Shown here in pieces: positions 22,576 through 35,500 of a stretch of DNA of 64,000 nt; position 1 is the stretch's first letter, and each line of letters opens with the position of its first letter. Source of the DNA: Leuctra nigra (taxonomy: Eukaryota > Arthropoda > Insecta > Plecoptera > Leuctridae); the NCBI GenBank assembly GCA_934045905.1, contig OW203769.1, positions 32,429,345 to 32,493,344 of the forward strand, written 5' to 3'. The translations under genes and the position numbers were made by a program. A model generated the notes under the pieces. The model was given only the letters and a program-made list of their open reading frames with translations, was not told the origin of the DNA and made no database searches.

Positions 22576-23430
22576 CGCCACCGCCCAGGAGTGTCTGGAG
22601 CGCCGTGTGATCGACTCGGACGTGTCAATGTTATTCTCCCATAAGAGTTGTCGATCGACTGATGTCCAGTTACACGATCCACGCCCAGGAGTGTCTGGAG
22701 CGCCGTGTGATCGACTGGGACGTGTCAATGTTATTCTCCCATAAGAGTTGTCGATCGACTGATGTCAAGTTAAGTTACACGATCCACGCCCAGGAGTGTC
22801 TGGAGCGCCGTGTGATCGACTCGGACGTGTCAATGTTATTCTCCCATAAGAGTTGTCGATCGACTGATGTCAAGTTAAGTTACACGATCCACGCCCAGGA
22901 GTGTCTGGAGCGCCGTGTGATCGACTCGGACGTGTCAATGTTATTCTCCCATAAGAGTTGTCGATCGACTGATGTCAAGTTAAGTTACACGATCCACGCC
23001 CAGGAGTGTCTGGAGCGCCGTGTGATCGACTCTGACGTGTCAATGTTATTCTCCCATAAGAGTTGTCGATCGACTGATGTCCAGTTACACGATCCACGCC
23101 CAGGAGGGTCTGGAGCCCCGTGTGATCGACTCTGACGTGTCAATGCTATTCTCCCATAAGAGTTGTCGATCGACTGATGTCCAGTTACACGATCCACGCC
23201 CAGGAGGGTCTGGAGCCCCGTGTGATCGACTCTGACGTGTCAATGTTATTCTCCCATAAGAGTTGTCGATCGACTGATGTCCAGTTACACGATCCACGCC
23301 CAGGAGGGTCTGGAGCGCCGTGTGATCGACTCGGACGTGTCAATGTTATTCTCCCATAAGAGTTGTCGATCGACTGATGTCCAGTTACACGATCCACGCC
23401 CAGGAGGGTCTGGAGCGCCGTGTGATTGAC
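22576..23430 (+). repeat. Promoter-proximal tandem array upstream of gene B, 100/105-bp period
   Basis: Eight units plus a partial ninth. The anchor gatccacgcc recurs at 22676, 22781, 22886, 22991, 23091, 23191, 23291 and 23391. Units are 105 bp when they carry caagttaagttacac and 100 bp when they carry ccagttacac. Each holds tgtgatcgactcggacgtgt and ttgtcgatcgactgatg. The last, partial unit ends about 12 bp before the TATA-like box, so the array is the immediate upstream promoter sequence amplified. Short open frames across it arise from the 105-bp (35-codon) period. Confidence 0.9.
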
Positions 23431-23441
23431 GAGGAAGCTGC

Positions 23442-23476
23442 ATTAAAACTCCACCGCCTCCTCGCACTGCATCAGT
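23442..23476 (+). promoter_or_regulatory. Core promoter of gene B: TATA-like box and initiator
   Basis: ATTAAAA at 23442-23448 lies 26-32 bp upstream of the A in an arthropod initiator TCAGT (23472-23476). That is the normal TATA-Inr spacing, and it predicts a 5'UTR of about 19 nt before ATG 23493. No downstream promoter element is obvious. The initiation site is inferred from motif spacing only. Confidence 0.6.
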
Positions 23477-23492
23477 TCTTCAAGCGACGGCG

Positions 23493-23553
23493 ATGGCGCG
23501 AGTTCTCGTTCTTCTGGCAGTTTGTCTGGCAGTCGCGTGGGCCGGGGATATGC
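23493..23553 (+). CDS. Gene B exon 1: signal peptide
   Basis: 61 nt from ATG (cggcgATGG context) to a perfect gtaagt donor. It encodes MARVLVLLAVCLAVAWAGDM plus one base. This ATG is preferred because it lies 19 nt after an initiator-like TCAGT, and the peptide has the hydrophobic core and AWA cleavage motif of a secreted protein. Confidence 0.85.
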
Positions 23554-26500
23554 GTAAGTTTAACACTTTTCTGCAATATTACAGTCTTTTTAAGAGTTTG
23601 AAACCAAAATGGATGTTTCGTAGGCTCTCTGCAGAGAAATCGTGTGTGTCTTATTGCACTTTTTCCATTGCAAGAACAATAGAAAATCACTAAAATATAT
23701 CAAAGTTATAATGCGTAAAACACGTTGTTCATGTTCTTGTGAACTATTTGATTAATTTTGTTACTTGTATTTGTGTAACAAAGGCACAGTTTGGTCCGGG
23801 AAAAATCAAATTGCAAGTAGACAGGTATTTTAACCGCCGTTTATTAACTATTGTATTCAGTACGTATATTATAATGAGCCGAAAAATATTCTTCAAGCGA
23901 AAATCTAATGTTTCACTAATTTAGGCCCCTTATCTCATCGCATCACAGTTGACAATAACAAAGAGTGAAGTAAATAAACATGGCGTGTTGACGTATTGTC
24001 TTTGATTAGCGATAATTCGGTTGATCGCTTCTCACAAGAGTTTGGAGCAGTGGTACTCAACCTTTTTGACTATATTACGAATTTACTTTTGTTGGCGGGC
24101 CGCATTTTTTATTTTTTTTTAATTACAATAATGCTCACGTGATTGGGAAGGTTCATTCCAGGCGCGTAGGAACTACTTTTGTCAGGGGGGAGAGGCGCGA
24201 AGCCCTCAGTTTTAGCCCCGCAGGGCGTTTTTTTTAAATTTCAGCAAATTTATAAGTGATCTTTTCTACGTGCCTGGTTTATTCAGTGTCTTTTATTTAT
24301 TATGAAACGAAACGAACAATATTTCACACGCCAAACCAAAACCTTTTTACAATTTTCGGAATGTGTAAATAGCTTAATTTTCGTTGCAACAAGTATGAAG
24401 TTTCTTTTAAGTAACTCCTCGTATTTTCAGCCTGATGATGAGTTTTTTTTAATAATATTTTTTCAGTGGTCACATTTTGTGAATGAATAGGTATTTGAAA
24501 CATCAACTGGGGGGCCACAAAAATTAGTCCCGCGGGCCGCAGGTTGAGTACCTACCACTGGTTTGGAGTAATAACGTTTTTGTCAACCTATAATCGACTA
24601 AAAGCGGATCTAAAGATGTAAGTAAATGTTGAGTTCACAAAGAATCTTCAGCAGAGATCGTGTTTCAAATCGACAATAATTCATCCACCGATTCTTGATC
24701 GAGAAGTGGCCAAATGTATTTTCATGCCTTGTTTTGGATGTCACGAACATAATCTATCATGAAGAGTATCGGTCTATATTTTGGGCGTAAAATAGTATAT
24801 TGAACTCTCAAGATATGGGGAGTTTAATTAATTTACTAGAGAGCCCCGCCATGTAATACATGACCTAATCACAATCTTTTCTGATCAAGGTATAATAGAG
24901 AGTAACCCTTGAACCACTCTTGCTGACGGATTGACTGATCGTGACAATTGACTATACCCTCGCGGAACTACCGATCTCAATGGAAACTCAATTCTAAATC
25001 TTGATATTTTTTTTCAAAACAAACCGAAACAATAATTAAATATAAATGGATCTGTTCAGTGAAGAATTAACCCAAAGTGGCAGTTTCCAAATTAATATAC
25101 TTACTTAGAATATTGAAAACAACAACTGAAAAAGTTTGAACGATTCTAAACGAATCCAAATTCTGAATTCGAAATCATACCCAAATGAGTTAATTATACG
25201 AAACAAATACGCAACATAAACAATTACAGCACAATCAAAAATTTCCAACATTTAAAATATATGCTAAAAAAAAACACGGGACACACTATCAAGTTTATAT
25301 AAAAGCAGAGTAAAGAACATTTCTGTTGTCTGACTACTCTCACGTGACCTTACTTTCCTCACAGCTATTTGGTCATGATCGAAAAAGCACAAAGTATACT
25401 TGAAGCCCATGGTCAAAGACTGAGTAGTAGAATTTAATGCGATTTTATTCAGGTCTCCACATAATAAGATTCAACCTGATTATATAAATGTACGCATCTC
25501 TGCAGAAATCACAACAATTAACAACAATACAATTTTGTTTTCTAAATGGTACTTTCAGTTTTCAATATACTCAAATCATTTTCAAAATGCGATGTGACGT
25601 AAGGAGGTACACTCGAGAAAAATTTCCAATATCAGAAAAGTTCTCTTGCGCCCCCTCCACCCACCCCACACAACATTTTCAACCCCCAAAATAACATCTA
25701 ATTACATTTAAATGTTGCTTTTCAAGTGGTTCTATTTAGTCAAGGTCCACAGAGTTAAATTGTATTTTCTTCACTGCCAATGGATTCACGGCTACCTGAA
25801 GTTTCAAAGTTTCGAAAAAAGTATGTTTTTTCATGAAATTGTGCTTTCCATGCAATATCTCTCGAAATACTCAACGGATTCGATTGAAATTGTGTGCACT
25901 TTATTTGGCTCGAAATTATTTACAGGAAAAGTCCGGGTTTGATTAAAATTGGGCTAAAATGACGATTTCTATAGAGGTCTATCGTAACGCAAATTCCGAG
26001 CTCAAGGTCAAAACTGTGTAAAGGACACAAAATAGTGTGTGTTTAAGAGCCCCGCCATGTAATACATGACCTAATCACAATATTTTCTGATCAAGGTATA
26101 ATAGATGGCGCAATCCTCGAACCACTCTTGCTGACGAATTGACTGATCGTGACAATTGACTTGACCCTCACAGAACTACCGATCTCAATAGCAACTCAAT
26201 TCTAAATCTTTTTTTTTTCAAAACAAACCGAAACAATAATTAAATATGAATGGAATCTGTTCAGTGAAGAAGAAACCCAAGTGGCAATTTCCAAATGAAT
26301 ATACTTATTTGATATACTTAGGTATTAAATATACATATAGAATATTGTAAACAACAACTGAAAAAGTTGTGAACTAATCTAAACGAATCCAAATTGTGAA
26401 TCCGAAATCATACCCAAATGAGTTAATTATACGAAACAAATACGCAACATAAAAAATTACAGCACAATAAAAGATTTCCAACATTAAAAAATATGTGCTA

Positions 26501-29500
26501 AGAAAACACGGGACACACTATCAAGTTTATATGAAAGCAGAGTGAAGAACATTTCTGTCGTTGTCTGACTACTCTCACGTGACTTTACTTTCCTCACTGC
26601 TATTTGGTCACGATCGAAAAAGCACAAAGTATACTTGAAGCCCATGGTCAAGACTGATACCCCTTCTACACGCTCACTTTAATATAGTATGTTAAACATA
26701 CATTTAAATGACGTCTCACTTTAGCACGTCTACACACTCACTTTATCTATTGAAGCACTATCTGGTGACGATTCTGTAATTATTACCTTAATTTGTCGAT
26801 TCAGTGCAGTGTTATTCTAATGACAGTGAGGAGATTTCACATGAATGGTCCAGTGAAGTTATTTCCAAATATGTTCCAGCTGTCAGTTCAAGTTGAAAAC
26901 AAAATCACTCTGGGATGACATAGCCTCACTTTTAACACTCATAAGCACTTATTTATTATTTTAAAATTGTTTTGAGCCTTTGTGTTAGGTTAAAAAGTAT
27001 TATTAAATAGCACGCAACACACTTACAAATTCAATTAAACATTTTAACTTGAATATGTATACAATTTTACTAAACTGAAGAAGAACAAAAGAATGTAGAA
27101 ATAGTAATCCTCAAATTGGCGGTGCTGGATTTTTCGAATCGTTTTTAAAAATAATCTCGCGAGATCTCGCGTCTTGCGTTAAGCATAGGTTAAATGGAGG
27201 TCCGTCGCGAACTTGAAGTGCGGTGTCATTTAAGGGAAGCTTGATCATCTACACGGTGTACTTAAAGTGAGAGGCTACTAAAGTCCTATGTTAAAGTGAG
27301 CGTGTAGAAGGGGTATGCCGTATGAGTAGTGGAATTTAATGCGATTTTATTCAGGTCTCCACATAATAAGATTCAACCTGATTATATAAATGTACGCATC
27401 TCTGCAGAAATCCCAACAATTAACAACAATACAATTTTGATTCCTAAATGGTACTTTCAGATTTCAATATACCTACTCAAATCATTTTCAAAATGCGATG
27501 TGACGTAAGGAGGTACACTCGGGCAAAATGTCCAATGTCAGAAAAGTTCTCCCCCCACCCCACACAACATTTTCAACCCCCAAAATAACATCTAATTACA
27601 TTTAAATGTTGCTTTTCAAGTGGTTCTATTTAGTCAAGGTCCTCAGAGTTAAATTGTATTTTTTTCACTGCCAATGGATTCACGGCTTCCTGAAGTTTCA
27701 AAGTTTCGAAAAAAGTATGTTTTTCCATGATATTGTGCATTCCTTGTAATATCTCTCGAAATACTCAACAGATTCGATTAAAATTGTGTGCACTTTATTT
27801 GGCTCGAAATTATCTACAGGAAAAGTCCGGGTTTGATTGAAATTGAGCTAAAATGACGATTTCTATAGAGGTCTATCGTAACGCAAATTCCGAGCTCAAG
27901 GTCAAAACTGTGCATTAATAGTAAAGGATTATTATTATTATTATTATTTGAAATATATCCTGTGTGCTGACAGTTGATCTAATTCGCCCAACTAATTGAT
28001 TTAAGCACATTATTCTGAGAGATATGTTGTGACCTTGAATACACCAGTGTCATCAATATCTTGTCTCGTCAATCAAATCTCATTGTTTATATCACAGTCA
28101 ATCATTCAAATGCCGGTTATATGTTCGGAGTTGTTGGATTTATTTTAATTCAAAATACAATCGCATTGCAACCACATAGTCCACCAATTTCAACTACTGC
28201 AAAAGCAATCAATTGCTTATTACAACACAAAAGCTGAGGAAAACGCTCTGTGTAACGCGTTGATAAGCGAACCTTCGGATTGCGTGCGATTTCATATGCG
28301 TGCGAAATTGATTGAAGAAACTAACGGAATGCGTCATAGAAGCAGTGGTAAAATATTCCAAAACAAGCATAAAATTATCGCAAAATGTAAATTACTCTTT
28401 AAGGTGCTGCAAGCGCGAGCGATTTTGCTGCTTTTTGTAGACACTTTTTGCGATACGATTGGAGACGAAATGGGTAGACCAAATTATTTGAAATTTTAAT
28501 CGTGATTAGATAAAAGATAAACTTAGGGTTATCCTTTGGTGCATTTTTATTTTTTTGTTTCGTTAATTAGTAATAATTTTTGTATTTTTTGTGAAAAATG
28601 AGCTATTTTTTTGTCTCCCTGGGCGCCGTATAAAATTAAATTTCAAAAATGTGCCAAGGGATAACCCTAAGTTTGTCTTTCATCTAATCATGATTAAAAT
28701 TTGAGATCAATTGGTTAACGGGTTTGGTCACCAATCGTATCGCAAATTTCATAGTTTTGCGCGGTTTTGTTGAATTACCGGCGTCTAATTAAGGTTGCGC
28801 CAAAATGAAAAAGCAAAAAGAAAGCTAAATAGCTGAAAAAGCTTATTGCAATAAGCAAAAATGAAAAGTGCTACTAATATACAATCAGACTGATCATGTG
28901 TACATCCTGTAAAAGTTACACTCACTTATGAAACAATTTTTCTCTCTCAATTTTCTAAAACATGACAGATTATAGTCTGTAAATTGTCAAAAAAGACACC
29001 TGCTAGACAAATGGCCATTCAAAATTTTAAATTCATCAGTGATCAAGTGATCAAATACCTTTAATCATTCATTTCCAAAAGCTGCTAGAAGAGTGATTTC
29101 TGTTCTTGAATCTGACTCAACTGCGCTGAGAACTGCATTGCAGACAATATCATGAATAATACGAGGCAAATGAATGTTGTGTTGTCTCAGTGATTATAGA
29201 CAACATTGCCGTCAAAACACTGTAGGTATTCGCTATGATTTAGTCTGCGCACAATCCTGGGAATCAGACACAGACAGACATTGATGATTCTATGATACAC
29301 CCAGTGTTTAATCCAGACATTTTTCTCGGGAGGGGCACTTGAATAGTTGGGGGTGGCATATTTTTGGGGTACCTTTTGGATGTTGGTGTTTCGGGGGGGG
29401 GGGGGGGGGGGTAGAGTTAATTTATGAATATGCTTGTAGTTGTACAAAGCACAAAGCAATTATTATACGTAATATATTTTGAAAAGTCACAGTGGAAAAC

Positions 29501-32500
29501 AGGGGGTTTGGGGGGCACAGCCCCCGAGAAAAATTTTGATCAAGGTCATTCGTTTAGGTACAATTTTGAATCACATGTATAGCTATTTTGGGGAATTATA
29601 AATTGCAAAATATCCAAAAAATGTTCTAAGAGATTTAAGAATAGGTAAATTTATTGAACTTATCAGGATATACATGTCCGGGGCGCATAGCCCCGGAAAT
29701 TTTTTGAATTTTAACTCAATTTTAACTGTTTTGGAAGGTTTTAGACATGATCCGTCTATTTTTACGTGTTTTTTTCACATATTATTTTGAAAGTATTTTG
29801 AATAGGTATTTGTGCCGGGGGGGGGGGGGCACATGCATACCTCGGGGGGGGGCAGTGCCCCCCCCCCCCCCCCCTCCCCCGAGGTATGCCTGGATTCAAC
29901 ACTGGATACACCAGTGCTTTCATTCCTAGGACAAATCCAAAGCGATGTGAAATTATACTCAAATGCGTTTTTATTTCGCACGTTTTCCTTCCAACACCTT
30001 CTAAAGTGAGAGATTCACTAAATTTCCAACATGATTAATAATTCTCAAACGTAACAACGTTATAATCTAGTTTGGTTTGGTTTTAAGGTAGAACCACCAT
30101 AACCTCAATGTTTCCGATTTACTTGAAATTTTGGTGACTTATTGATAATCATGCAATACACAATCCATGAAAAAATGAAACACTTCTCGTGTCCAGTTTC
30201 TGAGATAAATTGATTTGTCTCCCCCATGTTATCTTATGGCGGAAAAAGAAAATCGTGTCATTTTTAAGCTAAAATGAAGATCTATTTTTTTGTCTCGATA
30301 GATTTGAGCAAAAAACTTTTTTTATGGTAGACATATAGACATTCTATCAGGAAAAAAAATGAAAACAATACCAACGTGTGCTATATTAAAAGTTATATAC
30401 CAAATTCGAAATGATTTTCCTATACCTCCCATGTTAAAGTTTTGTTCATCCTCTGATAACATAAAATTGCAAGCTTTTATGTTGCAAAAAGTAAAGTTGC
30501 AAGCTACAGAACATTAAATGAGTCTGTTGTTCTTAAATATAGTTGAAATGTAGGGAAACGTTTTTTGAACTTGTAATTTCAAGAATATGTTTTTTTTGTA
30601 TATGTCGATCGATTGCTCCACCTTAAAATTGAGAATCGGAACCGAACGTGTACTACATTCATAAACTGCAGAAACTCTATTATGTTGATTGCTTGCAGCG
30701 AGCAACATGGACACCTGCATGAACAGTGACGACAACTTGGAGCATTTCGTGCTGAACTACATTGATCGACTTCGTCCGAATCTGATGAAGGGTGAGTAAC
30801 CAAGTAGTACGGCATTTGAAATCAATCGTCTCAATAACTCCGAATTCAGTTGCAACAGATCAGCGTAATCACGTAATCGTGGTGCAAGCGCAATTGCGAT
30901 GTTGCCGCGTGTTGCAGCCACTTGTTTGGATACGATTGGAGACAAAATGGGTTGACGAAATCATTTGAAATTTTAATCATGATTAGATAAAAGACAAACT
31001 TAGGTACAAACTTGGTACATTTATAATTGTTTGACTCGTTAAGGCCGGTCATATATTTTTTCCCGCCAAAAGTGATTTTGGAGCGATTTTAGAGGGACAT
31101 TCGAAATATAAATTGCCATATTTGGCAAACGGTTATGAATATCGAAAAAGCAAGAAACACATGACATGTATTGAACCTTTATCTACATTTTCATCGCTTA
31201 CTGTCATCACTTTGCTCCTACTATGTGGTCAGCATTTGACGGGCACCGAAACGCTCCGTGTGAGAGACGGACGAGAAACGGAGCGTTTTCGTGCTCGACC
31301 AATGCTGACCACATAGTAGGAGCAAAGTTATGACAGTAAGCGATGAAAATGTAGATAAAGGTTTAATACTTGTCATGTGTTTCTTGCTTTTTCGATATTT
31401 ATGACCGTATGCCAAATATGGCAATTTATATTTCGAATGTCCCTCTAAAATCGCTCCAAAATCACTTTTGGCGGGAAAATATTGATGACCGCCCTTAATT
31501 AGTAACAACTAGTTGATTTTTGGTGAAACATTTTATATTTTCTTGTCTCGCTGGGATGGTATGAAATTTAATCTTTTAAATGTGCCAAGTGATAACCCCA
31601 AGTTTGTCTTTTATCTAATCATGATTAAAATTTGAGATCAATTGGTTTACGGGTTTAATCTCCCATCGTGTCGGAAATTTCAGAGGTTTGTACGGTTTTG
31701 TTGAAAGGGAAGCAAAAATGAAAAAGTGCAACTAATACAATCAGACTGATCATGTGAACATCCTAACAAAGTTACATTTTTCTCTCAATTTTCCCACCTT
31801 AAGGGGGGCAGCTCAGTTCCCCGATTTGACACAGGTAGTATTGAGTCAGTCGAGGTTGGACCCTTGTGGAAGCAGGTCCACGTCGCTCCTCAGAGCAGTC
31901 GATTCATCTCCCCCTCCCCATGCGAAACTTACCCACACCTGTCATGGCAAAATCCACCGGACTTGATCCCAGGTAGATTCCATTGTCTGATTTGACCATT
32001 CAGCACCACTGATACCTGCCTAATTGCCCCCCTCATATGCAAACATACTTTGATTGTAGTTTTTCGTAATATAATTATTATAACCCCAGATAATTATTCC
32101 ACTTTGAATTTGAATGCAATAGCTTTTTTAAAATTTGTTTTTCGCCAATATTTGAAGATGAAAACGAAACAAAAAGTGCTTCGCTTATTTTGATGATATA
32201 TTATCATCGATATTTGAATTTTAAAAAAGCACTGTAATTTAATTTCGTGTCTGATTATACTTAAACTATTGCCATAAATAAAAGATTTGCAAAAAAACAC
32301 ACAAAAAGTCAGGAATTTCACAGCTCTTTGAAGAACTCGGAGACATTGAGAGACTATGGGCCGCTTTCATCCTGCCTATTATAATACGCAGGTGTACTTC
32401 CAGACAAGAAGTCTACGACCCTCCTTTACCGTCTACTAGACAATATTACACGTTCTTGTTGTTATTAGAGTACAGCTCTCTGTGCATCATATTGCAATTA

Positions 32501-35500
32501 TTTTTTGACGAAATAACTTTCACTAATATTTCATTTAGTGTACTTATTTTATTATTTCCGCTGGCTCCACATGACAGTGAAAATTGTTTAGTTACAACAA
32601 ACGATTCTAGATTGATTGACTGAGGGTCTGGGAGCCGTTGCAGATACTTGATGTCGGTGCTTCGGTTGAAGCTCCATTGTTCAAAACTTCACCATTCGAC
32701 CTCCGACACCTAGGATGACGGAACCATGTCCGCCGAAACGTCGTGGCAAACGGCCCTTTTTAGGCCCAAAACCACAAACAAACAGTGGAGCTTCAACCGA
32801 ATAACCGACGACATCAAGCAACGATTCTTGTATATACAATTATTATAAAAACCCTACACTAGACAACGCCGCGGTACTAAATATAACAATATATTTAGTT
32901 TTATGGTTTTATATTTAGTACCGGGCGTTGTCCAGAGTAGGGTTTCTATAATATGCATTCCCGGTACATCAACTTCTTCGTTTATTATTATTGTAGTAAA
33001 TACAGCTTGTTACAACTCATCTTTACTTTATGGCGTTTTCCACTGGCTGCACTGGGGCGGCACTGAAATGACGTCACCATACAAAACTCAATGCAAATTT
33101 GAAACTGAGTGCAGCACTAGTGCAGTCCAGTGAAAAACGCCATTAGACTTCGGGAAGATCTTCTTTCGGGTCTTTTGTTTTCATATCCGTTCAAAACAAG
33201 AAATAAAAGAGTAGGTACATGTCGTGTTTGTATTTTACGAGGTTGCCACTGAAAATCTTTTTTTCAAACCCATCGATTTTTCTTATTCATTACCATTACC
33301 TAGTAGCTAAAAGTAAATAAATGTAGATATGAACTATGTGCTAATGCAGCTCTTCAAAACAAATTCCCGAAAAGTCTGTGTAGGATATTTACTTTCGTAT
33401 GAATTATTTTACAAACGTAAGAAGAAAACGCCGCTGGAGAATGCAACGCCGCAGGAGGGAAAGAAGCAGAAGAATTAATGTAAAAATTGAAATATTAAAT
33501 ATTATGTATAAAAAATATTTTAGATTGACATTTTGAAGAAAACTAATGTGCTGCTGACACTTTTGAACCTGTCTACAACCTACTGTATTTTACTAAATAA
33601 TTATAGGTAAGCTCAAAGCGTATAAGATTATAAAATCATAAATTCTCGGAAATTTTTTTTAGATTTCCATGCGACATTTTTAGAGTGTTCTTCAATGAAC
33701 TAAAGATATCTTTATTATTTGGCCATTATATTATTTGGCTTCTATATAAGTTTTTAGTATTATTTGTTTTTCAAATTTCCATTGTTAAATAAATATCTTG
33801 TAAATAAAAAATTATTTAAAACTTCCCAATACCAATTTTCTTTATTGTGTCATGCATGCTTATAAAAATTAATTTCAAATTGATCTAAACGGTTTTTGAT
33901 AAAAATTTTATTTGTAAATAATTATCAATACTAATATAACATCAATAAAAAGTTATGAATTGATTTCATTTTTTAAAACTATTTTCTGACCAATTTTCGA
34001 TACGAAATAACCCGTTTTGGACTGCAGTTCTAGATTTTAGATTTCTAAGTAATGTCCGTCCCCCACCCATCCCAAATACATGTTTCTATTTTTTAAATTA
34101 ATGCAATTGCACAAATTACTTCAAAAATATATATGCAGTTTTAAATTATATTATTAACGAGAGCTTAAATGAAAAGTAATCATTTTCTATACTACATATT
34201 TAATTTATTTGCCTTATTTTTTTATTATAACGTAAAGAGAGTACCTAATTAAATAATCAAATTATTATATTTTTCCTAATAAATATTATAAAATGTTTGC
34301 TGAAAGTGGGCTAAATATTAAAGTTTATACCATTTGTAATCGTATACAAGTAATACGATTGATTATACTTATAATCTTTACAACAACAAAATAAACAAAT
34401 CAATTTTTCAAAATTAGCATGTCATACCAGACCTTTGAATATTTAATCCTTACGGGCCAGACGAACTTCGTATTCACCTTCTGGAAAAACGTTCTTTTGA
34501 AACTCCAGTTGTATTGTGGTCAGGTATCCTCGGTTAGTTAGGGTTGCACAGGATTGAGATAACAATGAAACCCTCTGCCTATTGTTCACCCTCTGCCCTC
34601 TGCCTATTGTTCACCCTCGTCACTCGGCCTTCTCTTCCCCCAGCTAAGATTGAGGCATATTTTCGAACAAAACTTCTACATTTTGTCAGAAAACTCTTGG
34701 GTTTCTAAACCCGCTCAATTCAAATAAAAATTACATAATTAAATGTACACGCAAAAGTATTTATTAGATCACTTTGAAAACATTAACATCGCTTCATCAT
34801 GAATGGATGCAAAGTGTGTGAAAAAATGAAGAAATTCCGATCAACACTTTGAAAGAACGCCTTGAAAATGTCCTTAATTAAAGGCGATCTTAATCCGTGG
34901 ATATTTAATTGAGATGAAAATTTTATCAGGTGAAAGATTGATTCCTTCTCTATCTACACTGCAGTTTTGGCGATGATCTATCATTTAGAAGTGCCTCAAA
35001 TAATTAGGTTTGCACTAGCACTTTCTCGTCGGCACCACCCCTTAAACCTGTAAGAAGACCGCTTATTTGTGTCCCAAAGTCCCAATGACGCTTCCGAAAG
35101 TCTTAAAGAACTGCTATTCAAAACGTGCAATCTGTCCACGTCAGAAAGCTCAAAGCTTCTCCAACACTCGCATTCACTTGTAGCCGCCATGTTGCACTGC
35201 GCAGGTATCCCTGAGCTGGGCGTGCCTGCGCTCGAGCCGCTGCGCATCAAGCTGCCCATCAGCATCGGCGTCCTCGCAGTCGGCCACGACGTACTCGTTC
35301 ACGGCGCAGGCGGGTTCAAGATCAACAAGATCAAGTGAGTACCATGTCTTCAAACCTATACGCTTTCAGGACGCAAACGCTCTCGGCAAGGGCGTATCCA
35401 GGATGAAATTTCGGGGGGGGGGGGGGGGGGGGGGGGAGACTAATAATATTTTGAAAAATCGAAGTGCTAAAAAAGGGGTTCGGGGGCGCTGCAATTTTGA

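Noticed and set aside
22662..23135. 157-codon open frame before gene B
   Set aside because: It results from 105-bp units in the promoter array and ends when 100-bp units begin.
24839..27912. LTR retrotransposon with two LTRs
   Set aside because: The two copies are almost adjacent, lack TG/CA ends and have no internal gag-pol region.
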